Origin: Spirogloea muscicola
Taxonomy: Eukaryota; Streptophyta; Zygnematophyceae; Spirogloeales; Spirogloeaceae
Direction of reading: 5' to 3'
Length of the DNA stretch: 51,987 bases
NCBI GenBank assembly: GCA_009602725.1
Contig: WELB01000039.1
Location: 471,799 to 523,785, forward strand
Both the position numbers and the translations under genes were made by a program. Within the stretch, counting starts at the first letter, position 1. Every line of letters begins with the position of its first letter. Of this stretch, positions 44,151 through 51,987 are shown one piece after another. The notes below the pieces were generated by a model. That model was not told the origin of the DNA. It did not search any database and was given only the letters and a program-made list of their open reading frames with translations.

Positions 44151-44851
44151 CAGCCTCTCGCTCAGAAGGCGAAGGAGCGACGGCGGCGGCGGCGGCGACG
44201 GCGGCGGCAGCGGCGGCGGCTGTTGTCGCGGCGGCAGACTAGGAAGAGCGGCCCGCCCTCCGCACGGTGACTGCGGCGAAACTGCGGCCTTTCATAAGTG
44301 GGCCCGTTTCGGCTTGCTCGCGGCCCAGCCCACCTCCCAGCAAGTAGCGCACACTGCTCTGCACTACGCTGCTGTGCGCGCTGCGGATGCAAAGCGGCAG
44401 CTTGGCAGTCGATGGCGCATACAGAGGAAACGTATGTGTAGGACTCACACGCTGGCAGCGTTGCTCGAAAGCCTTCGCGCACTCGTGCCTCGTGGCCACT
44501 TGATTTACTGTGTGCTTCAGCGCTCTCTCTGGCCCCTTGGAAAGTTGTCCATTGATTTTTCGGGGCTGGCCTCTCGCAGCCATCGCCCTGTACTGGAATC
44601 GTCTACCTTCCCTCACGCACTCAAGCTGTCCACTGACAACAGTCTCGGCAGCCTCTGCTCCACAAATCCAGAACAGGGGCGCCAGGTGCAAAATATACTG
44701 GCTACACAATTTGCGGTACAGCACGACCACTGCCAACGAGCGCCAGCCAGAATGCTCAATATGTGCCGCATGTTGGTCTCAGGATGTCGCCGTGGGCTTC
44801 TCTGAAGACATGCACTGATCATGAAGGACTTGTGGGACTCAATCAAGTCCG
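44151..44851. other. Spacer between glutamine synthetase 5' end and SMP/C2 gene 3' end
   Basis: The part near 44160-44280 is GCG-rich promoter or 5' UTR. One hairpin element (44505-44620) sits about 360-470 bp upstream of the glutamine synthetase start. I recognise no gene. Confidence 0.55.
44505..44620 (+). repeat. Dispersed hairpin element, single copy
   Basis: The block order is clear: TTACTGTGTGCTTCAGCGCT, GGCCCCTTGGAAAGTTGTCC, ATTGATTTTTC, the core GGGCTGGCCTCTCGCAGCC (44563-44582), then ATCGCCCTGTACTGG. It is the most isolated copy, useful for defining the ends. Confidence 0.7.
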
Positions 44852-47800
44852 TCACTTGTGAACTTCGGGCTCTGTTCCCAGCGTGACGTCGTCCCAGGTA
44901 TAGATGGAGACGCCCGGGCACACCGGGCTCGGTGTGTTGCCCAGCCGCACTACCCGCCGCTTTAGACCCCGGCTCTCGGCGCCCGCCATCGCACGGTCCA
45001 TAGAGCCCTGGTCAGGTGGCGCGCCTGCCATTGCATTGGTCTGTTCGGAAAGTGGCATGTCGGCCTGCACGCCATCTGCACCATGGAGGGCAAGCGCGCA
45101 GGATCAACATGACCTATCACTTTGAGCATGTGCATGGCATGCCACCGAGCTTATGTGGTGGTAGACCCCCTGATCAAATTGTTCAACCAAACAATTAGTA
45201 CTTCAAAGACGTGATGATGAGGAATGATTGTACGATGGAAATGTCTTCTCATGAGTAGCATCTAAAACAACACATGTCAGTGTTCCAGTAGTACAAGCTG
45301 AACTTCTGACAACGAGCATTTCTGCAACAGCACGGCGCACCTGGGCGGGCATCCATATTCTCAAGAATGGTGAAGGCAATGTGGATGCGGCCCGTGCGCG
45401 CCTCCTGCAGATTTGCCACCAGCTCGTGCCGCTGCTGATCTCGGAAACGGTTCAAGTTCACCTCGCAAATGCCAAGCTCGTCGGCAGCCGAATACTTGTC
45501 ATAATCCATCACACGAAGCCGTAGAACCGTTGGTTCGTCCCAATGATAAATGGGCACCCGGAAGTCCTCCATCCAACTTGGCGTCAGCGTGGATTTCTTG
45601 ATCGACGTTTGGAACTTGACGACGTCCACTGAGCCCTTGACATATGGATCCGACGCGCCTGCCCAGGCCATTAGAAGTCCAGCACATCTTGGCAGTGAGC
45701 ACAGCATCCATGCACTCTCATATGACTCGGTCTATAACAGACAGAAGGGTTTCATTGACGACTGGCCATCTCAAAAAACTCAAAGCAACGCGACTTGACT
45801 AAAAGTAGCTGATTAGATTTCCACTTACTCCTGACACAACACCACAGTGGCTAGTCAAAGTCGCGCAAAGACAAGGTGGGGAACGAGTCTCTTGCTGGTC
45901 ACAATGCTTGCTGCTCATCAAGCCCTTATTCAACTCCGCAAACACGGCACAATGTTGAGGAGCTCACCCCCACGATCAGCAGCCCTCAGATTGTCAGCCT
46001 GGAGAATCTCCAGCAGGAGGTACGCAACAGGATCACCACCTTGGACGCCCTTGAGCCCTCCCTTGGCCTTTGAATCTGGCACAGTCACAGAACCCTAGGT
46101 CAAGCTTGTGAAGTATGAAGAACAAAATCACACGAATTTGTAACTGCTTGCACTGAGCAACAAGCGACATATCTATGTCATTACTTTGTTGTCAAACACA
46201 CAACAGATAACTATCTCAGGTGTCTCCTGACTTTCTTTCCTCGGATGTCCTGACAGAGTAGGATCACTCTGCAACAGCCCTGCCAGATGTAAGTATAGCT
46301 TCAATATGAGCTTCTGACATTGTTGCATGAGAAACGCATATGCCCAAGCCTGAAGAACTTACGTAGAGGAGCTGCAGGCATGCCGGGGACCTGCTGGGGT
46401 GGAGCGCCAGGCACGGGGCCAACACCGGGGGGCGGCACGATGTCACCTAGGAGCGCCACGATGTCGTCTATCACCAACATATTCGGCTGCGGAGTTAATT
46501 GGCACAAAAGCGGAATAAGTGACCTCCTCGTTGTACCATCAGTGTTGGCCTTATACACAAGCCTTATGCGAGCCTTACACAAGCCTTACTCCTCAGTGTG
46601 TTGTTCAAAGTCATGGAGCTCGGAGGCATTGCAGCATTGTGAGAGGCTGTGAAGTGCAGCATTTTCAGATCTAAGCAAAAGCAAGAGCAGCCACGTAGGA
46701 GCACTAAGTACGCCCGAGTAAATGGGACTTGAGGCTTACAGCCATAAGCGAAGTTTTGAGGGCATTCTTGATAGTGGTGTCCTGCATGCACAAGCATCAC
46801 ACAGGGCAGCCGATCAGGCACTTTTACCACAGCGTCAACAGCAAGACTCTGCTCAGGTGTACAAGCGAACACCACTTTTATTACAGCAGATTGCCTTTCT
46901 ATTTACAGTGGCAGAACAATTTTTGTCACATATAAGTGCAGAAGCTGTGGCGTTATTGAGTACAGATCCTGCTTGGACACCCTTGCAACAAGCTGGACTA
47001 GAGGGGTTTGCTTACCACAAAGCCCGCGACAAGCGGGAGGCCGGCGGCGTCGAAGCCGCCGCCTACCTTGCGGCCGAGGACCCGGCAGCCAAGCGAGACC
47101 TGCGGCTCAGTGATGAAGCTCACAGACACGCGGTCCACAAATGGAAAGGTGTGCTGGAAGCGCACGCCAATCCTCACCTGCCACAGTGGCAGTGTATTGG
47201 CGCTTAAGTACACAATGCACAGTGGCCAGGACGGCTTCAAGAGGCAAGGACTAGCAGACTGCTATTTACTTAACTACACAGAGCTCATGCATTGTTGCTG
47301 ATATCAACGGCTGACCAAGTACCAGCTTCTGCACCAAGCCACTGTCGGTGCTGGAGATATTGCGGCATTCATTCGTGTTTGGCTTAATTTTGCGCACCTT
47401 GCCGATCAGCTGAACGTCAGTGATATATGCCGTCCAGTTGATGAGGCCAAAGCCGGCCCATGACGGGTGGCCCACATTTGCAACCACCTCCATGAACATG
47501 TCCTTACCGCACACTACCTCCACATTCATCTCCATGGCCTGTTGGAAGACCCAACACGGCCCTGCTATAATTCTACAGAGTGAAGATGCCCTGGTGCAGA
47601 CTGGACGAATTGCCGTTTCTGTGAATACAAAACAACGTTGTCAAACTAGCTCGTGCATGCCTGCAGTTTGCCACTGAAGGCGTACCAGATGATCTCCATC
47701 CCGGGCCTCCTGGTACACACGAACGCCGGTGACTACGGGCGGTATGCTGCCCAGGTTCACCGACTTGAGCGCCAGCTTACTCTGCATATTGTCATTGGCA

Positions 47801-49258
47801 TCAGCAGAGCAGACTTGTTGAATGACAAGTACAGGTTTGCCCTTGCGTCCCTGTTTTCAGCATCTTCACATTTCTACAAAAGCGAGATAGACTCATATAA
47901 GACACTGAGCTTGATCCAGCACCACATGTCATTTTAAGCCCGTTACTTTACAGATGCCCCATTGCAACACAATAACTGAGAATGGGCAGTAGTTGATAAA
48001 GCTCAAGGCTCAAGGCTCAAGGCTCAAGGCTCAGATGTCACATCCCAAGAGGGGCCCAGCCCACTCATATATGCAATTTGTTCTCCCTCCCAGCTAAGCA
48101 TGCACGTGTTCTTTCTTGCACAATCATACAATAGTGCACAAGCATAGCACTTCTTCATCAAGTAATTCCTGGCAATCAATCTGTGCTTCGCTATCTTCGC
48201 TATCACTCTGTAGGTCGACCTCATTCAAGCTCTGTTGGCTGTCAGGACTTTGTGGGCGAGCTCCTCACCACTGCAGATGGCTTGTAGCTGTTGAGGAACC
48301 AAGGCACCATCTTGGGCAGAATGTAGAGCGACGTGAGACGCTCGACAAACTCGGGCCATGCAGACTCCAACGCACTGTTGAGCCACTTGACAGTCTCCTC
48401 GTCCGTGATTGGCTGCACGAGGGTACATGCCAAGCTTGTAACCTCAAGCTCAGCTCACGCTCAGCAGCCTACTACCAATCTTTCCAGACATGTATGTCCA
48501 CAATCATATAGCAGTGGCCCATAGGCAGAGTACAAGGAAGGGTAGCAATCGCCAGAGACGGCGCGGAGCTCGAAAGAAAGAGGGATCATGCAAGCCTTTG
48601 CCAGATCCAGCTGGCAATGCCAGTAATGATTGAAAGAGCAGCCGAGCTTGGCCCAGGCTTACGAGGTGCATCTGCATCTCCCGGCGGAGATTGAAGCGCG
48701 TCTGCACATCGTAGTTCTGGCGCTGCCGGCTCTCCACCTGCGCGGCGCCACCAGCTTGACCACAACAAGTCAGGCCTCAACTTCTCGGCCACGAAAACAT
48801 CCGCTGTTGCCAGCAGCGGCCAGCAGCCCCGGCAGATGTCGCAACGTGTTCCACGAGTGAGTCTCAGACAGTACAGTGCGGGTACAAGTAATGTTTGCTA
48901 TTTGCAGGTTATTGCCAAGTTATTGCAAATCTGCAAGTTAATCTGCTAAATCTTCCCGGTTAGTCAGTCCGGTAACTGTGAAAGTCATAGGTGCACGGAT
49001 CGAGCAGGGCCCGGGTCAGCTTTGGGCGAGAGCGGACCAGCCAGATGACGAGGACCACCCAGGTGCAGACGAAGAAGGGGTCGAGGCGCAGGTAGCCCGC
49101 GATCCAGGTGAGCACCGTCGCCCCCGCGACGTGCACGAAGAGCGGCCACCGGGTGATCTCTCCCAGCGCCGGTTTCACCTGCCGAGAGGCCCGCGGCGAG
49201 GCGATGGCGAGGTGAGACCAGCGCCGCAGCAGCCTGTCCTGGCGGCGGCGACGACAGC

Positions 49259-49289
<31 letters not shown>

Positions 49290-49414
49290 TCACCCGGTCG
49301 CGCCACAGCTGGAAGGCGCCGGCCCTGGCGCCGNAAGGGCACTACGGGGGCCCCGCCGAACCCGGGCGCGCCGCCGCCGCCCGCCGCGTACGGCCTCCCG
49401 GGAGCCTGCGCCAT
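44852..49414 (-). CDS. Synaptotagmin/E-Syt-like membrane tether (TM + SMP + C2), at least 12 exons
   Basis: Exons in coding order are 49414-49294 (N at 49334), 49178 to about 49038 (end uncertain), 48737-48663, 48412-48269, 47781-47686, 47538-47398, 47177-47016, 46781-46740, 46486-46363, 46075-45968, 45658-45341 and 45075-44852. Joins from 48737 on are in phase and give 477 aa. The N-terminus has two hydrophobic spans (LFVHVAGATVLTWIAGYLRL, FFVCTWVVLVIWLV) that would anchor it in the ER. An SMP lipid-transfer domain follows (TVKWLNSALESAWPEFVERL, LGSIPPVVTGVRVYQ, VRIGVRFQHTFPFVDRVSVS, APNMLVIDDIV), then a Pro/Gly linker, then one C2 domain (LLLEILQADNLRAADRGGAS, DPYVKG, IKKSTLTPSWMEDFRVPI, VMDYDKYSAADELG) with Ca-binding-type Asp residues. 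Such proteins tether ER to plasma membrane or other organelles. Plant SYTs have two C2 domains; only one is readable here. The donor after the membrane spans is unresolved and the N breaks the frame in exon 1. Confidence 0.85.
48001..48033. repeat. GCTCAAG heptanucleotide repeat in an SMP/C2 gene intron
   Basis: There are about 4.6 tandem copies of a 7-bp unit, nearly perfect. It lies in the intron between exons 48412-48269 and 47781-47686. Confidence 0.85.
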
Positions 49415-49719
49415 GGCGGGGGCGGCGGCGGCGGCGGCGCAAAGCCCGGCGCAGACTGCGGCGCAAAACCCGGCGCGAAGTGTGGCGGCAACGGCGGGGG
49501 CGGCGGCGGTGTACTTTGACGTAGGATGCTGAGCTGGCGCTCGGCCAGCTCGGCGTTGCCACCACGTCAGCAGACACGTGGTGCCGAGGCACCCGGAGGG
49601 CTCCGCCGTGCGCCACGTGGCGAGCGATCGACGCCCTGCAATCCGGGGGCCCTCCGGCGTGGTCCCGAGGAAGGCAGAAAACCACACTTCCAGTAGATGC
49701 GCTGCTGGCGATTGGCCAG

Positions 49720-50060
49720 GCCAGAAGGAGGAGAATGGACAAAAGCAGCAGCCCCGGTCCAGCTGCGCCTTCTCGCGGCTTTCCACCTTCTCTCGTGTGG
49801 GCTGGCCTTGTCACAGCCCCGAGTTCCTTTGGAATGGCTTACCACTTTGACTTTCTTCTGCCCCCTTCCGATCTTGTACAGTCCTTTGGGCTGGCCTCTC
49901 ACAGCGTTGCCTTACATTGGAAGAGCTGTTTTCTCTTACACCCTCGACCCCGTTGGAAGTAGCTCTCTCCAAAGAGCTACTTCCAAAAGGAAGAAGGGAA
50001 GTAAAGCCAGCCCAGAAAGAGTGAACAAGGTGAACAAGAACTAAGAAAGGGGCTCTCCCA
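49720..50060. repeat. Dispersed hairpin elements, mixed orientation
   Basis: Direct cores are at 49799-49819 (GGGCTGGCCTTGTCACAGCCC) and 49888-49905. An inverted remnant (AAGCCAGCCCAGAAAGAGTGA) is near 50004-50025. Right flanks share TTGGAAGAGCTGTTTTCT with the copy at 50150. Confidence 0.65.
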
Positions 50061-50139
50061 ATGTCTTCTAGTTATTTTGACTTGCATCTACAGACTAGAG
50101 CTTATTGAGAGCCCACTTGCTGATGTCGTGGAGACTGTT

Positions 50140-50240
50140 ATCCTGCTTTATCACCATCCGGCCCTTTCAGACGTTGTCCATTCCTTTGGGCTGGCCTCTC
50201 ACAGCCATTGCTGTCAGTATGGAAGAGCTGTTTTCGTCCA
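50140..50240 (+). repeat. Dispersed hairpin element, near-consensus copy
   Basis: ATCCGGCCCTTTCAGACGTT, GTCCATTCCTTT, core GGGCTGGCCTCTCACAGCC (50188-50206), ATTGCTGTCAGTATGGAAGA, GCTGTTTTC. It is close to what I read as consensus. Confidence 0.72.
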
Positions 50241-50269
50241 AATGGCGGCGAGGGTTGTGACAAGATAGA

Positions 50270-50400
50270 AAGACTCATGTGATCCAGCACAGAAGAATTT
50301 ACAAGGTCTAAAGGGTTGAAAGCGTAAACGAACACAGCTATGCAAGTGGCTACACCGAATGGGAACTTAGTAACCAAGAGTCAGCAGCCGCAAGAAGTGA
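50270..50400 (-). repeat. Dispersed hairpin element, left part, inverted
   Basis: On the minus strand: GCTGACTCTTGGTTACTAAG, TTCCCATTCGGTGTAGCC, TTGCATAGCTGTGTTCG, ACCCTTTAGACCTTGTAAAT. This is the best view of the left half. It joins the TGGTTACTRAG word of the long block at 1165 to the TAGCTGTG and ACCTTGT words of the hairpin copies. Confidence 0.68.
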
Positions 50401-50509
50401 CTTGAAGATTCACCCCAACAAAAGCAGAAGCAGCAGACAAAAGCGCGGCCTTATTGCAAGTGCACTGCATGAGCATGGAAACGCTGAAAGGAGATGGAGT
50501 GCAAAAGGA

Positions 50510-50620
50510 AATACCTCTGTCAAGGTAAGGCAATGGCTGTGATGGCCAGCTCATAATGAATACATGAGATTCGATACAGGCCGAAGGAGCAAAAGACGCT
50601 TGCGCTTGCCGTTGACTTCT
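50510..50620 (-). repeat. Dispersed hairpin element, degenerate inverted copy
   Basis: AATGGCTGTGATGGCCAGCTCA, then on the minus strand GCTCCTTCGGCCTGTATC. Core pairing is partly lost. Confidence 0.5.
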
Positions 50621-50754
50621 ACGGGCCTTTCAGGACGCGCTGGCTCGACCTACTCCAGCTGCTTGCATGGCGTGCTGTGAACCGCAAGGGCAGCGGAGTG
50701 AGCAGCCCGGCTTCAACGCCGATTCAACGTCAATCTGCTCGCTCATATGTACAG

Positions 50755-50905
50755 AAGATTTTTCGTGTATTCGAAACAAACGAAGGCCAAATGGCCAAGT
50801 ACAAAGGCAAGCACATCTTAAGACCTACATAACTTACAGCAGATTGACCCGCTCAGTAACCACTGGTTTAAACATGAAGGTCGCTAATCGTTGCCTGAAT
50901 ACTAG
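50755..50905 (-). repeat. Dispersed repeat, long block (copy B, inverted to 1165-1310)
   Basis: On the minus strand: TTAGCGACCTTCATG, GTGGTTACTGAGCGGGTCA, GATGTGCTTGCCTTTGTACT, TGGCCATTTGGCC. It matches copy A in order and spacing. Confidence 0.65.
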
Positions 50906-51119
50906 ATGGCAGATACGAAGCCCTTCTGCCACCAACTAGAGCTCGCCCAGCTTTCTGGTGCAAAGAATTAGCCTGAGCACGCTGCAGAAGGCGCCTTGCC
51001 ATCTCCCTGCAGCGATTTCATAATACTCGCTTACGGGCAGGCCGCGCCTTGGCTGCTACCTTCACACTCTGATACAGGCCGACACCTTATCGCCCTATTT
51101 GCTGACTAGAGGTGTGTGA

Positions 51120-51660
51120 GCTCCGATTGAGTTGAAGGGAGCGGGGGCTTGTCAAAAGCCAGAACACAAAAGATTGAGAGAAGCTGGAAGAGCTGCTTCT
51201 TTCAGTTCACTGCAGCATTCCTCGGCATGCTGCTTTGCATTTGCGTACTTGTGCCCCCTCAGGCCAACAGGCGAGGCGACTGCTGTCCAATTTCATTTTT
51301 GATGAGCTGGCCTTCCACATTGGGAGAGCCACTCTTCCACAGCCATCGCCCCCTTTTGACTTGAGTTTCTCCTTTTCATGTTGGCCTTTCTTCTTTCACA
51401 GCCCCTTAATGTCCTTCTGGCTGCCATCGCCCCTGCTTGCCTCTAAGCTTGGCCACTTAGGCCCTCCATTACTCAATGCATGTGGCCTCTCACAGTCACT
51501 GCCCTCTCAATACACACTCGACAACTGCTTCTTCGCGGCGGCTGTCTCGGGGTTACTAAGCCCCCATCCGCTTGCATGGCTGTGTGGATTTAGCGCCATT
51601 CGGCCCTCCGGACCTTGTCCATCCCATCTGGGCTGGCTTTCAACAGCCTTCGCTCCCTCT
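51120..51660. repeat. Cluster of dispersed hairpin elements at the right edge
   Basis: The copy at 51545-51660 is complete: GGTTACTAAGCCCCCATC, CATGGCTGTGTGG, TTAGCGCCATTCGGCCCTCC, GGACCTTGTCCATCCC, core GGGCTGGCTTTCAACAGCC (51630-51647). Degenerate cores lie near 51310-51345 and 51485-51505, and an inverted remnant at 51140-51180. Confidence 0.65.
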
Positions 51661-51987
51661 TACGAGCTTTTAATATCGGCAGCCGCTTTCCTTACGAGCT
51701 CGTTTGGATGGTCTCACGTTCTATGCCATTCAAAAACGCGCGGACCAATACATGCTCTCGCTTCTGTCGCAACGGAAACTGCAAGCGGACGAGGGCAGCG
51801 TCAGCGCCACTTGCGGCGCCCGCAAATCGCGCCGCGGAACGCGGCGCTATCGCCGCCGGCGGCGGCGGGGCCGGCCAGCCTCCGCCACAGTCGTGGAGGA
51901 CCCCGGACCCGGCGAGCTCTGCCAGGCGCCGCCTCCGCCGGTGACGGCCTTGGCCGCTGCGGCCCCCGGCTGAGAGCCGCCCCGGCG

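Larger units (their letters stand above)
49415..51987. other. Right-end spacer, hairpin elements and GC-rich edge
   Basis: GC-rich upstream DNA of the SMP/C2 gene (49415-49660, with a CACGTGG word near 49614) is followed by many hairpin elements in both orientations and a long repeat block (50755-50905). The last 250 bases are GC-rich with GCC runs and could begin a further gene; I find no frame I can support. Confidence 0.5.

Overview
This window looks like nuclear DNA of a green alga (Chlorophyta). The reasons are: multi-exon genes with short GT-AG introns (mostly about 100-500 nt) and phase-consistent exon joins; very GC-rich first exons full of GCC/GCG runs; a starch synthase, a plastid-type ATP/ADP translocator, a plant-type GH9 cellulase with a Ser-Pro-rich linker and a CBM49-like tail; TGTAA elements (the usual chlorophyte poly(A) signal) at plausible distances behind several stops; and short TTTAGGG-like tracts. 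I cannot name the genus. There are no rRNA genes, convincing tRNAs or CRISPR arrays. One 134-base N run (39236-39369) and four lone N bases, all in GC-rich first exons, mark assembly gaps that break reading frames.

Layout, left to right: reticulon-like ER membrane protein (+, 1681-3000); ribosomal protein eL43 (-, 3584-5213); starch synthase of the SSIII/SSIV clade (+, about 6054-11162), one intron of which holds an inverted pair of Ty3/gypsy reverse-transcriptase fragments; a long repeat-filled spacer; secreted GH9 endoglucanase with a carbohydrate-binding tail (+, 15174-20132); ELO-type fatty-acid elongase (-, 20802-21844); TPR protein with a transit-peptide-like N-terminus (+, 22458-26123); class I methyltransferase of the Methyltransf_16 type (-, 27182 to about 29237); repeat-rich spacer with a TIR-bearing MITE; plastid-type ATP/ADP translocator (+, 32103-35726); REX4-type 3'-5' exonuclease (-, 37075 to the N gap); GlnT-type (type III) glutamine synthetase (-, 40306-44150); synaptotagmin/E-Syt-like SMP+C2 tether (-, 44852-49414); repeats and the GC-rich start of something unidentified to the right edge.

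The genes do not form an operon-like pathway. Loose themes are carbohydrate metabolism (starch synthase, GH9, and the translocator that can feed ATP to plastid anabolism) and ER membranes (reticulon, elongase, SMP tether). The exon joins given were derived by hand from splice-site and reading-frame agreement; they are not transcript-confirmed.

The most unusual material is non-coding. A dispersed element of roughly 100-200 bp, with a GGGCTGG...CCAGCCC hairpin at its core, occurs at least 15 times in both orientations. It appears only in intergenic spacers that contain a gene 5' end, never in the four convergent spacers and never in the introns I mapped. I do not recognise this family. Second in interest is the intronic inverted retroelement repeat, which every starch-synthase pre-mRNA would carry as a roughly 300-bp hairpin.
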